DNA from: Methylocaldum szegediense
GTDB taxonomy: Bacteria; Pseudomonadota; Gammaproteobacteria; Methylococcales; Methylococcaceae
Direction: 5' to 3'
DNA length: 64,000 nucleotides
Assembly (NCBI RefSeq): GCF_949769195.1
Contig: NZ_OX458333.1
Coordinates: 4,436,001 to 4,500,000 of the forward strand
This document shows, one piece after another, positions 39,913 through 48,801 of the stretch. The stretch's first letter is position 1. Each line of letters starts with the position of its first letter. Both the position numbers and the translations under genes were made by a program. The notes under the pieces were generated by a model. That model worked only from the letters and a program-made list of their open reading frames with translations. It was not told the DNA's origin and made no database searches.

Positions 39913-41168
39913 ATGAGTGACGATAAGATCATTCCGTTGAAGAATCCAGGGGCACCAGCTCCCGTGGCGGATGCCTTAACGGAGTTGTTACGGGAAGGCG
40001 CCCAGCGGATGCTGGCGGCGGCGATCGAAGCGGAGGTTGCCGCCTTTCTGGAGCGATTCAAGGACGAGAAAACGGCGGATGGGCGCCAAGCGGGTGGTGC
40101 GGAACGGTCATCTACCGACGCGGTCCATCCAGACCGGTGTGGGTCCTATCGAGGTCAAGGTGCCGCGGGTGCGAGATCGGTCGAAGGCGATCCGGTTGAC
40201 CTCGGCGATTTTGCCGCCGTACCTTCGGCGCCCCCAGAGCCTTGAGGCGTTGTTGCCGTGGTTGTACTTGAAAGGGATCTCGACCGGGGATGTTCAGGAG
40301 GCGCTGACGGTGCTGTTAGGGCGGGAGGCGCCCGGATTGTCGGCGAGTACGATCAGCCGCTTGAAAAGAGGCGTGGAAGGACGAGCATCAGCGTTGGTCG
40401 CGGCGGGATTTGTCGAACCGGCGTTATGTGTATCTCTGGGTAGATGGCATTCATTTCGGGGTACGGCTGGAGGATGCGGCGCAGTGCATTCTGGTGGTGA
40501 TAGGGGCTACGGCGGACGGCAAGAAGGAGTTGCTGGCGTTGGCTGATGGCTATCGGGAGAGCGAACCGTCCTGGCGCGAGGTGCTGTTGGATCTCAAAGC
40601 CCGGGGTCTCACCCTTGATCCGCACCTGGCCATCGGCGATGGCGCCTTAGGCTTCTGGAAAGCCTTACCGCAGGTGTACGGGACCACCCGTGGCCAACGC
40701 TGTTGGGTCCATAAGACGGCGAATGTGCTCAATAAGCTGCCCAAGAGCCAACAGCCCAAAGCCAAAGCGGCGCTGCACGAGATCTGGATGGCCGCCACCC
40801 GGCAGGAAGCGGAGAACGCGTTCGATCATTTCGTCGAGGTGTATCGGCCCAAGTAGCCCAAGGCGGTGGCCTGCCTGGAAAAGGATCGGGAGACGCTGTT
40901 GGCGTTCTACGATTTTCCGGCGGAGCATTGGATTCACCTGAGGACCACTAATCCAATTGAATCCACCTTTGCCACGGTGAGGCTCAGAACCGCTAAAACG
41001 CGAGGCTGCGTGTCACGGGGAAGTATTCTCGCGATGGTGTTCATGCTGGTGAAAAGCGCCGAGCGACACTGGCGGAGATTGAATGGAGTTCCGCGGCTGG
41101 CTCAGGTCATTGAGGGAGTCGTGTTCAAGGACGGCGTTCAGGAAGACGCCGAGAAAGTCGCCGCCTGA
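39913..41168 (+). pseudogene. IS256-family transposase, two frameshifts and one nonsense
   Basis: The 1256-bp span equals 418 codons plus two extra bases, matching two single-base insertions: one near 40090 (extra C after DEKTADGR) and one in the A-run near 40365. A third lesion is TAG at 40854-40856 in PK*PKAVACLEKD, probably once a Tyr codon. DDE residues are readable across frames: YLWVDGIHFG, AIGDGALGFWKAL and TNPIESTFATVRLRT. It cannot make active transposase without correction. Confidence 0.88.
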
Positions 41169-41202
41169 TCAACTCCCCATACAGAAAAATTGGCCATTAC
41201 TC
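41169..41202 (-). repeat. Right terminal inverted repeat of the IS256-family element
   Basis: Begins directly after the transposase stop and ends CCATTACTC; imperfect complement of the left repeat. Confidence 0.7.
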
Positions 41203-41209
41203 AAGCCGT
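41203..41209. repeat. Right 7-bp target-site duplication AAGCCGT
   Basis: Exact copy of 39808-39814 directly outside the right inverted repeat. Confidence 0.75.
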
Positions 41210-41297
41210 TGGCCCAACGGTACTGTCGGGAACGGATTCCCAACCTACTCGCGGATGCCCTACAGTAGGCATGAAAGTACTCTAGCCCGAAGCCCTC

Positions 41298-42803
41298 TCA
41301 GAGATAAGTCAACTCGATCCCTGCAGGTCTCAGATTGCGGGCTTCTTGCTCTAGATCAGCCGCGGTCAATGGATGATTTTCGAGCCATTGGCTCGGAAAC
41401 CGCAGAACAACTCGCGATTCGCTGAGCTCGATTTTGATGTCGACAGGCAGGTTGCCCTGCCGGCTGCGGTTCAAGACGATGGCGAGCCGCAACAGTACAG
41501 ACATGGGGCGAGCGGCCTCTTTCCATGGTCGGGGCAATTCCTTGAAAAGCTTGAACTGGAATTTCCGTCGGTGTAGTCGCACCAAGGTGGCCAGGAGCAT
41601 TTGATCTTGGCGCGAAAAGCCGGGCAGATCAGCATTTTCGATGATATAGGCGCCGTGCTTGTGATATTGGCTGTGTGCGATGTCGAAGCCGATTTCGTGC
41701 AGACTCGCCGCCCAGTTCAGCCATTGTTCTGCCGTTTCCCGATCGATGCAGCCGATCGATGGAATCTGGTCTAGAAAAACCTTCAGCGTAGCCTGAATAC
41801 GAGCGACCTGTTGCAAATCGACGTGATAGCGGGTCGCGAGCGCAGCCACTGTGCGGCTTCGGATATCGTCGTGATAGATTCGGCCGACTAGGTCATAAAG
41901 CAAACCTTCCCGCAAAGCTCCGTCGGAAACCTGCATCTCCCGGATGCCGAGTGCCTTGAAGGTCGCGTACAAAATGGCGAGGCCGCCCGGGAAAATCGGG
42001 TAACGGTCCGGGTTGAGGTCCGGGAACCCGGTCTTGTCGACTCGTCCGAGACTTAGGAGTGTTTCGGTCAGCCGGTTGAGCCCTTCCAAGGTAATCCTGT
42101 CCTTGCTCCAGCCGCGGCCGATCACGAGTTTTCGTATCGCTCGCGCGGTTCCCGATGCGCCGACGGCTTCGTCCCAGTGGTCGCTGCGAAAGGCGTATTG
42201 GAAAGGTTCCAGCTCGTACTGGGCCGCGATGACCGCATTCTTGAAGCGTTTGCCGGTGACCTTGCCTTCGGGAAAATAGGCGAGGCTCATGGATACGCAC
42301 CCCATCCGCACGCTCTCCTTGCGAAGCGGAACCTTGTCCACGCCGATGACGTATTCGGTGCTGCCCCCGCCGATGTCGACCACCAGCCGCCGCCTGCCGT
42401 CCGTCGCCAGGCTTTGAGCGACTCCCGCGTAGATCAGCCGGGCTTCCTCTATGCCGGAGATAATGTCGATCGGATGTCCCAAAGCTTTTTCGGCCCGAAT
42501 CAGAAACTGCCCGGCGTTGCGTGCCGCCCGCAAGGTATTGGTGCCCACCGCACGTACACTGCCCGGCGGTAGATCACGAAGTCTTTGGCCGAAACGGTCG
42601 AGGCAGGCGAGCGCCCGTTGCTGCGCCTCTTCAGTCAAATATCTCTGAGCGTCGAGCCCCGCGCCCAGCCTGACCATTTCGCGCAGACGGTCTACGATGA
42701 TCAGTTCGCCGGCTCGAAGCTTAGCCACGACCATGTGAAAGCTGTTGGAGCCGAGATCCACGGCCGCGACGTGCTCGGGAGGATGTTTCTGCGTTTGACT
42801 CAT
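41298..42803 (-). CDS. ppx: Exopolyphosphatase
   Basis: 501 residues from the ATG at 42803 (MSQTQKHPPEHVAAVDLGSN). The phosphate loops VDLGSNSFHMVVAKL and VDIGGGSTEYVIG and the middle GTNTLRAARNAGQFL are those of Ppx/GppA. A C-terminal HD-like part has LHEIGFDIAHSQYHKHGAY. It removes terminal phosphate from polyphosphate; GppA activity is also possible. The frame extends to 42962 but that part overlaps the ABC leader. With ppk it forms a convergent polyphosphate pair. Confidence 0.93.
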   Translation of the reverse strand: MSQTQKHPPEHVAAVDLGSNSFHMVVAKLRAGELIIVDRLREMVRLGAGLDAQRYLTEEAQQRALACLDRFGQRLRDLPPGSVRAVGTNTLRAARNAGQFLIRAEKALGHPIDIISGIEEARLIYAGVAQSLATDGRRRLVVDIGGGSTEYVIGVDKVPLRKESVRMGCVSMSLAYFPEGKVTGKRFKNAVIAAQYELEPFQYAFRSDHWDEAVGASGTARAIRKLVIGRGWSKDRITLEGLNRLTETLLSLGRVDKTGFPDLNPDRYPIFPGGLAILYATFKALGIREMQVSDGALREGLLYDLVGRIYHDDIRSRTVAALATRYHVDLQQVARIQATLKVFLDQIPSIGCIDRETAEQWLNWAASLHEIGFDIAHSQYHKHGAYIIENADLPGFSRQDQMLLATLVRLHRRKFQFKLFKELPRPWKEAARPMSVLLRLAIVLNRSRQGNLPVDIKIELSESRVVLRFPSQWLENHPLTAADLEQEARNLRPAGIELTYL

Positions 42804-42952
42804 GGATTTCTCGGAGAGGAAAGGAGGGGGATTAGCGAGGGTGGTATTTGTTACAATCTCGCGGTTAACCGAGTCGCCCCTCCATGTTGTCAAAGCCGGG
42901 GGCTCACGTTTCGCCGTATTTTCACAAATATCACCGGCAAATACAGCCCAAA

Positions 42953-43891
42953 ATGAACGCACTCTCCATTCGCAATCTGCGGAAAACCTACCACAACGGC
43001 TTCGAGGCCCTAAAAGGCATCGATCTCGACGTGAAAGCAGGAGATTTCTTCGCGCTTTTGGGACCGAACGGTGCCGGAAAGTCGACGACGATCGGAATCG
43101 TCAGTTCTCTGGTCAGAAAGACCAGCGGCACGGTCAAAGTCTTCGGCCACGATCTCGACAAAGAGCGGGAAGCCGCCAAGCGCTGTATCGGCCTGGTGCC
43201 GCAGGAGGTCAATTTCAACCAGTTCGAAAAGGTTCTGGATATCGTCGTCAACCAGGCCGGGTATTACGGGATACGCCGGAAAGAGGCGTTGCGGCGTGCT
43301 GAGGAGTGCTTGACCCAGCTGGGTCTCTGGGACAAAAGGAACAGCGTTTCGCGGCACCTGTCGGGGGGTATGAAGCGGCGCCTGATGATCGCGCGGGCTT
43401 TGGTTCATTCGCCGAAGCTTCTCATTCTCGACGAGCCCACAGCCGGCGTGGATATCGAGATTCGCCGCTCAATGTGGGAGTTTCTGAGGAAAATCAACCA
43501 GGAAGGCACCACGATCATATTGACGACCCATTACCTGGAGGAAGCCGAAAACCTGTGCCGCCACATCGCCATCATCAATCATGGACAGATCGTGGAGCAC
43601 AATGCGATGGCGAGCTTGCTGAGAAAGCTCCACACCAATCGCTATATTCTGGAACTGAGAAATGCCGCGCCATTCATCCCGGCGGTCGAGGGCTATCAAC
43701 TCGAGCCTCTCGAGGACCACACGTTGGCTGTGGATGTGCCCTTGGAGCTTGGGCTACATAGCTTGCTCGATCAGCTTGCCGCGCATGGGCTCGAGGTGGT
43801 GAGCCTGCGTAATGCTGCAAATCGGCTGGAGCAGTTATTCATTGATCTGGTGGAAAACCAGCGCGTCGACCAGGCGCGGAAAACCGCCTGA
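42953..43891 (+). CDS. ABC-2 type exporter ATP-binding protein (YadG-like)
   Basis: 312 residues from the ATG at 42953 (MNALSIRNLRKTYHNGFEAL). Walker A is LGPNGAGKSTT, signature SRHLSGGMKRRL, Walker B LLILDEPTAGVD, H-loop LTTHYLEEAE. A regulatory-like C-terminal 80 residues follow. It pairs with the permease gene 27 bp downstream. Substrate unknown; the pair resembles YadGH. Confidence 0.92.
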   Translation: MNALSIRNLRKTYHNGFEALKGIDLDVKAGDFFALLGPNGAGKSTTIGIVSSLVRKTSGTVKVFGHDLDKEREAAKRCIGLVPQEVNFNQFEKVLDIVVNQAGYYGIRRKEALRRAEECLTQLGLWDKRNSVSRHLSGGMKRRLMIARALVHSPKLLILDEPTAGVDIEIRRSMWEFLRKINQEGTTIILTTHYLEEAENLCRHIAIINHGQIVEHNAMASLLRKLHTNRYILELRNAAPFIPAVEGYQLEPLEDHTLAVDVPLELGLHSLLDQLAAHGLEVVSLRNAANRLEQLFIDLVENQRVDQARKTA

Positions 43892-43918
43892 CAGCATTGT
43901 CCGAAAAACGACAACAGC

Positions 43919-44683
43919 ATGCCTTACCTGATTGCTTTCAAGACCATTCTCTTCAAGGAGATTTACCGTTTCGTCCGGATCTGGCCTCAAACCATCCTGC
44001 CGTCCGCGATCACCACTTCACTCTATTTTTTGATTTTCGGCACCTTGATCGGCGGGCGGGTGGGTCCCATGGCCGGAATGTCCTATGTGGACTATATCGT
44101 GCCGGGTGTAATCCTGATGTCGGTCATCACCAATGCTTACGGCAACGTTGTAGCGTCTTTCTATTCCACCAAGTTCCAGCGGAACATCGAAGAAATGCTC
44201 ATTTCGCCGATACCCAATTGGATCATTCTCGCGGGCTATGTCGGCGGGGGCATAGCTCGCGGATTCGCGGTAGGTGGTGTGGTGGGTATCGTCGGCTTGT
44301 TTTTCACCGATATCCGGCCGGCGCATCCCGGCCTCGTCGCGAGCGTTTTCCTTTTGACCGCGGCCCTGTTTTCACTTGCGGGCTTTATCAATGCCATCTA
44401 CGCGAACAGCTTCGACGATATCTCCATCGTTCCGAATTTCGTTCTCACCCCCCTGGTTTATTTAGGGGGCGTCTTCTATTCCGTCGACCTACTGCCCGAT
44501 CTGTGGCGGCAGATCTCCCTCGCAAATCCGATTCTCTACATGATCAATGCCTTCCGTTACGGGTTCGTCGAAATTTCCGACGTGGACATCCGTACGGCGT
44601 TTTTCATCATCGGAGGCACCATCTCAATTCTCATCATATGGAGCTTAGTGTTGCTCAGGCGCGGCACGGGGCTAAAGACGTAA
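43919..44683 (+). CDS. ABC-2 type exporter permease (YadH-like)
   Basis: 254 residues with about six membrane helices. TILPSAITTSLYFLIFGTLI and LTPLVYLGGVFYSVDLLP are ABC2_membrane motifs. It partners the ATPase encoded just upstream. Members export drugs, lipids or polysaccharide precursors; nothing nearby identifies the cargo. Confidence 0.9.
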   Translation: MPYLIAFKTILFKEIYRFVRIWPQTILPSAITTSLYFLIFGTLIGGRVGPMAGMSYVDYIVPGVILMSVITNAYGNVVASFYSTKFQRNIEEMLISPIPNWIILAGYVGGGIARGFAVGGVVGIVGLFFTDIRPAHPGLVASVFLLTAALFSLAGFINAIYANSFDDISIVPNFVLTPLVYLGGVFYSVDLLPDLWRQISLANPILYMINAFRYGFVEISDVDIRTAFFIIGGTISILIIWSLVLLRRGTGLKT

Positions 44684-44724
44684 GCAACTCCGAATAAAAT
44701 GATCCGATTTGTGGTCCCATAGAT

Positions 44725-44828
44725 CCGCCACGCGCGGAGGCGATACCTCTTCGCAAGCGAAGCTAGACAAAAGGTCGAGAAGATAATCCCGTGTTACGGG
44801 GATTGTTGAGCGAGACCTGGCGTGGCGG
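44725..44828 (+). ncRNA. Candidate structured leader RNA upstream of mgtE
   Basis: A perfect 9-bp closing stem, CCGCCACGC (44725-44733) with GCGTGGCGG (44820-44828), encloses smaller stems: GAGG/CCTC (44737-44749), CTTCG/CGAAG (44749-44762, tetraloop), AGGTC/GACCT (44772-44818) holding CCCGT/ACGGG (44788-44800). The first two share base 44749 and may compete. It ends about 110 bp before the mgtE ATG. I do not see the conserved M-box core in it. A metal-sensing or other cis-regulatory role is inference. Confidence 0.45.
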
Positions 44829-44938
44829 TTGTCCAAACTTTACGTGCGAAGAGTAGCTCAAGCAAAGAGATACACGAAGACCCTGGGTTTAGTACAGGGG
44901 GACGCGGAAAATGCCAACGTCAGGAACGAATTGCGGAA

Positions 44939-46246
44939 ATGATGGATCAGCAGATCGGCTCGCTCGCCTTGGGCGAAGAAATTCCTGAGAACACGCTCGA
45001 TGCGGTCAACGTGTTGCGGCGGATGGAACCGCGGCAGCGGGCGGCGGCGTTGTCGGGCTGTGCGCCCGAGGTCGCTCGGGCAGTTTTCGAGCAGTTCGAA
45101 GCACCGTTGCAGAAAGAGGTGCTGGCGTTTCTGCGCGACCATGAAGTCAATCGATTGCTGGAGGATCTCGATCCGGACGATCGGGTTCGCCTGCTGGACA
45201 CTTTGCCTGAGCCGGTGGGCCAGGCGCTATTGACTCGTCTCAGCTCACGCGAACGGCGTCTGACCCGTAAATTGCTTGCATTCCCCACGGAAAGCGCCGG
45301 CCATATCATGCATCCGGAATATCTGCCGCTTCGGCCGGAGTTTTCGGTGCGGGAGTCCTTGGCTTTGATTCGGCGCGAGGGGCATGATGCCGGCACCGTG
45401 AATGTACTGCCGGTCCTGGATGCTGATGAGCGGCTGGTGGGGTTGGCGATGCTCAGTGCTCTGGTGCTGGCCGATCCGGACCAGCGAGTGGCGGACATCA
45501 TGTTGTCGCAGGTACCCGCAGTGGGCCCTGAAACCGACCAGGAGCATGTGGCTCGTCTGATTCAGGAAGCTGATCTTTTGGCGCTTCCCGTGGTGGACGA
45601 GAATCGACACTTACTCGGCTTGATCACGGTGGACGACGCCATGGATGTCATTCAGGTGGAGCAGGAGGAGGATTTTGCCCGGGCCGGCGCAAGCGAGCCG
45701 GTGGATCGCCCTTATTTTTCTATCACTCTTTTGGGATTAGCTCGCGCGCGCTTAGTCTGGTTATTGCTGCTCGCGCTGGCCGGCACCCTGACGGTGAATG
45801 TCATAAGCGCTTTCGAACCACTGCTGGAGCGGGCGATCAGTCTTTCTGTATTCATACCGCTCCTGATCGGTATAGGTGGTAACTGCGGAGCCCAATCGGC
45901 GACGACGGTGGTCAGGGCGATGGCCGTCGGTGATCTTAACGGAGTGGGGCTGGGACAGGTCGTGTTTCGCGAGGCACGCGTCGGAGTGTTGCTCGGTACG
46001 GCCGTGGCTGCGCTCGCTTATGTTCCGGTGTTGCTGCTGTTCGAGGCAGGACTCGCGGCGACGGTGTCACTGACGCTGGTTGCGGTCTGTGCCTTTGCAA
46101 CACTAGTAGGCTCCGGAATGCCCTTGCTGGCGCGGCGGTTTGGCATTGATCCGGCGGTCGTGAGTGCTCCGGTCGTGACGACGCTGGTCGACACCTGCGG
46201 TTTGATCTTGTATTTCCTGATCGCGAAATTCGTCATGGCGCTTTGA
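44939..46246 (+). CDS. mgtE: Magnesium transporter MgtE
   Basis: 435 residues from the ATG at 44939 (MMDQQIGSLALGEE); a GTG at 44822 in the same frame lies in the leader stem and is unlikely. An MgtE N domain (20-125), two CBS domains (about 130-260, e.g. LPVVDENRHLLGLITVDDAM) and five membrane helices follow, with the pore motif PLLIGIGGNCGAQSATTVVRA. It is a Mg2+-gated Mg2+ channel/transporter in the inner membrane. Acidic residues of the N and CBS domains sense cytosolic Mg2+. Confidence 0.93.
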   Translation: MMDQQIGSLALGEEIPENTLDAVNVLRRMEPRQRAAALSGCAPEVARAVFEQFEAPLQKEVLAFLRDHEVNRLLEDLDPDDRVRLLDTLPEPVGQALLTRLSSRERRLTRKLLAFPTESAGHIMHPEYLPLRPEFSVRESLALIRREGHDAGTVNVLPVLDADERLVGLAMLSALVLADPDQRVADIMLSQVPAVGPETDQEHVARLIQEADLLALPVVDENRHLLGLITVDDAMDVIQVEQEEDFARAGASEPVDRPYFSITLLGLARARLVWLLLLALAGTLTVNVISAFEPLLERAISLSVFIPLLIGIGGNCGAQSATTVVRAMAVGDLNGVGLGQVVFREARVGVLLGTAVAALAYVPVLLLFEAGLAATVSLTLVAVCAFATLVGSGMPLLARRFGIDPAVVSAPVVTTLVDTCGLILYFLIAKFVMAL

Positions 46247-46276
46247 TCGCGGCGGATCGTTCCATTTCAGAGCTTG

Positions 46277-47062
46277 TTAAAGCTCGTTCCAGCGGATAGG
46301 TCGCCTCTTTCTTAGGCCCAGTAGAAAACAATAGGCGGCTGACGCCGCCAAAACGTGCTTGAGCGCGTGCCCGCTGAGCGGATACAGTGCCTGGAAGATG
46401 GATTCGTCGAACAGTTCCGCAACCTTGGCGATGCCGTAGAGACCCAGTAGCGCCCAAATGTATCCCGTGCCGGTAAAGGAAGGCGGGTACAAAAGCAGTA
46501 TCAACGGAATGAGCAGCATGGGCAAAAACTGGACGAGGCCGTAAGGCCGCAGATCACCGTGCCCGGCTTTTTCGGTCGCGTGCCAATACACGATTGCGGC
46601 GATGCCGAGAAGAATTAAAGGCCACAGCAGCTTTTGCCCGGCCTGATGAGAAATATATTCGCCGACGATGATGGAGAAGAATGCCATGAAGGCAACGGTC
46701 ATGGGCAGGCGGTCCCAGACCAGGGTCGCATTGTTGGGGGTCAAATGGTAATACACCGACCCGGGACCGATCAGCGCGATACCGATAAAGAAGGCCAAAT
46801 AACTCGGCCGGAGTTGCGCCAGTGTTCCGGCCGGCATGCCGCGGCGGAGCGCCTTGAGCCCAGCCAAACCAACCAGAAGGAAAAAAAGATTGGTTGCGAC
46901 GTTCCAGAAATTGGGTACACCGAACCAGCGTTCGCGATCGGCGAATTCATGATAACTCGCGTCCTGCGAGATGGGAGGAAACAGAAACGCGCCGATAATG
47001 ACGAACATCGCGGTGCCGAGAATCAAGGCTGGTTTCCAAGCGGGATGGCAGTCTGGTTTCAT
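46277..47062 (-). CDS. Ceramidase-like (CREST superfamily) membrane protein
   Basis: 261 residues with seven likely membrane helices. The metal motifs GPGSVYYHLTPNNATLVWDRL and SGHALKHVLAA match the alkaline ceramidase/PAQR/Per1 (CREST) zinc hydrolase superfamily, with Ser, His, Asp and C-terminal HxxxH. Bacterial members have unproven substrates. It is convergent with mgtE. Confidence 0.8.
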   Translation of the reverse strand: MKPDCHPAWKPALILGTAMFVIIGAFLFPPISQDASYHEFADRERWFGVPNFWNVATNLFFLLVGLAGLKALRRGMPAGTLAQLRPSYLAFFIGIALIGPGSVYYHLTPNNATLVWDRLPMTVAFMAFFSIIVGEYISHQAGQKLLWPLILLGIAAIVYWHATEKAGHGDLRPYGLVQFLPMLLIPLILLLYPPSFTGTGYIWALLGLYGIAKVAELFDESIFQALYPLSGHALKHVLAASAAYCFLLGLRKRRPIRWNEL

Positions 47063-47185
47063 GCGACGAAGTTCACGAAGTTAGAACACTGGAGATGATT
47101 CACGCTATACAGTGACCGTCGGTCTGCATACTATTAGCCAACGGACGACTTTGGGCGTCCGTGCTCAGACACGAGGAGAGGTCCT

Positions 47186-47698
47186 ATGAAAACAATAACG
47201 CTGGGTTTGCTCGTCATGCTACTTGGGGAGAGCGGCTCGACAATCGCCACAGAAGAAAGTATAGGCGCAGCGACCAAACAGCTCCTGAAAGACAGCGTCA
47301 AATCGGCTATTCAGCGGGAGACACGTGATCGGGTGCACGTGGCGGCCGAGAGCGTAGAAAAAGCCAAGAATCTGAGGGAAAGCATCGATAGAGCTTCAGC
47401 CGCATTGACTGCCGAACCCGTGGGACGCTTCGCGGGAAACGGCTTGCAGGAAGGTGTCCGCGAAGCGGCCGCCACAGCGACACGACCGGCTTCCGAGATC
47501 GTTGCGGGCCAATTGAAGAAGGTGGCTTCTGAGGCGGCCAAATCGGGCGTCAAAGCTACAGAAAACGGCATTGGCCAGGCCAAGGCGATTAATGGTCAGG
47601 TCAAAGTCGCATCGGACTCGGTCACGACAGCTGCTAAGGGCGCGAAACGCAAGGCGGCACGGCAAGCGGTCGAGAAGTTGCCCGATCTCTTGCGTTGA
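47186..47698 (+). CDS. Secreted Ala/Lys-rich helical protein of unknown function
   Basis: 170 residues. A short signal-like segment (LGLLVMLLGESGSTIA) is followed by amphipathic helical sequence rich in Ala, Lys, Glu and Val (AAKSGVKATENGIGQAKAI). It resembles LEA- or apolipoprotein-like helices in composition only. GAGGAGAGG precedes the ATG. No family recognised. Confidence 0.6.
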   Translation: MKTITLGLLVMLLGESGSTIATEESIGAATKQLLKDSVKSAIQRETRDRVHVAAESVEKAKNLRESIDRASAALTAEPVGRFAGNGLQEGVREAAATATRPASEIVAGQLKKVASEAAKSGVKATENGIGQAKAINGQVKVASDSVTTAAKGAKRKAARQAVEKLPDLLR

Positions 47699-47740
47699 CG
47701 CCCCTTTTGCCCTTTGCCTTTGGAGGATGTCGCAACAACA

Positions 47741-47813
47741 GTAGGCCGGGATGACGAAGAAATCTTCGGCGACCGGTTGAAAGTGCCGAGAATTTTTTCT
47801 CAAGCCGGCCTAC
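47741..47813. repeat. GTAGGCCGG palindromic element with internal hairpins
   Basis: GTAGGCCGG (47741-47749) pairs with CCGGCCTAC (47805-47813). Inside lie CGAAGA/TCTTCG and GAGAA-TTTT-TTCTC hairpins. The outer arms resemble the REP-type repeats common in Proteobacteria; it may also end the gene upstream. Confidence 0.55.
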
Positions 47814-47960
47814 ATTTTCAGCCCATACGACACCCTTCTCGCAGGCAATAGGGCAGGCGTCGAATCAACTTTCCCTAGCAGAATCGCTTGTGTCAGTGGC
47901 GGCGGGAAAGCACAGGCACCGACTGGCTTTCCCAGGAACGAGCGACTGTGAACGGGCAGC

Positions 47961-48284
47961 CTACAGTCGGCGGAAGGCTGCCGTGGACCATAAGGTCCGT
48001 CCGAATGCGAGGCCGTATCCCTGCTGGGATTCCCGTTTGACAATCACCGGATAACGCAGCAAGCGCACGACTTTTCCCCTGACGACCGCAAACACGACCA
48101 TGGCGGACGTTCCCACGGCCGTCTCAGCGCGCACGGGCGTTTGCAGAAAAAAGCCGGAGCGGCTCAGATTTTTTGTAATCCCGCGTAACGGGCTGCCGGC
48201 CGGAGGAATAAGATAGGTAAGAACCGATGACATCGAGCGCGGTGCGATCCGTCGATCGCCGGGGAAAACGGTCTTCGTTTTCAT
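47961..48284 (-). CDS. PilZ domain protein
   Basis: 107 residues from the ATG at 48284 (MKTKTVFPGDRRIAPRSMSS). The c-di-GMP motif has RRIAPR and then NLSRSGFF, the RxxxR and [DN]xSxxG pair. Stand-alone PilZ proteins relay c-di-GMP to motility, pili or polysaccharide; no partner is adjacent. The frame is open to 48341. Confidence 0.82.
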   Translation of the reverse strand: MKTKTVFPGDRRIAPRSMSSVLTYLIPPAGSPLRGITKNLSRSGFFLQTPVRAETAVGTSAMVVFAVVRGKVVRLLRYPVIVKRESQQGYGLAFGRTLWSTAAFRRL

Positions 48285-48508
48285 CGTATCTAGCCTTTTT
48301 TCAAATACCCCCAACAGTGAAAATTTCATCATATTTGCCAAATATTGACGAGAAAGACGTGTGAATGCGATATCCGATCGGCGTGTCGGCGGATTGAAGG
48401 CAGGTCGATCCGGAAGGTCTAAGAATAAAATGCAGACGAGTCGAGAGTTGGTTTAGACTCGAAAGCAGACTTCAGGTAATTGTGATGCTGTCACCAAGGG
48501 GTCGGATT

Positions 48509-48730
48509 ATGGCCGAAAAACTTTTACGCGATATCAAACCGGTTTCGCCGGAGAATCTGGACGATTTGATGCTGATCATGGCCAAGAATATCGAAGAGTC
48601 GCTGTTCAAGAGCGGGGCACGTCCGGGGCTAGACTATTCCATCCTGGACCTCTACAAACTGGCTCAGCCCTTCGCCCTAGAAGTCTTCAAAAAGAACATC
48701 AACACTGTGTCCTTCAAGATTCAGTGGTAG
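48509..48730 (+). CDS. Small conserved-looking protein of unknown function
   Basis: 73 residues from the ATG at 48509 (MAEKLLRDIKPVSPENLDDL); GTG/ATG codons up to 48482 could add 9. AAGGGG lies upstream. It is helical and ends NTVSFKIQW. It lies upstream of the nrdB regulatory region; no function can be given. Confidence 0.55.
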   Translation: MAEKLLRDIKPVSPENLDDLMLIMAKNIEESLFKSGARPGLDYSILDLYKLAQPFALEVFKKNINTVSFKIQW

Positions 48731-48770
48731 TAGGTCGGCTCGAGAGGCAGGGAGTTTAGGGTGAAATTGT

Positions 48771-48786
48771 AGTCTACATATTGTGT
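48771..48786 (+). promoter_or_regulatory. NrdR box 1
   Basis: AGTCTACATATTGTGT matches the NrdR-box consensus ACACWATATNTWGTGT at 13 of 16 positions. Confidence 0.65.
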
Positions 48787-48801
48787 CTATAGTCTTTTCG
48801 T

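Larger units (their letters stand above)
39815..41202 (+). mobile_element. IS256-family insertion sequence, decayed
   Basis: 1388 bp. Imperfect 34-bp terminal inverted repeats (39815-39848 and 41169-41202; 22 of 34 match) enclose one transposase pseudogene. A 7-bp direct repeat, AAGCCGT, flanks it. The element sits between the convergent ppk and ppx genes and breaks neither. The left flank has GTAGGCCGG and the rejoined flanks look like a REP-type palindrome. Confidence 0.85.

Noticed and set aside
44725-44828. M-box (ykoK) magnesium riboswitch
   Set aside because: The conserved M-box core is not visible; only the general idea of a structured leader is supported.
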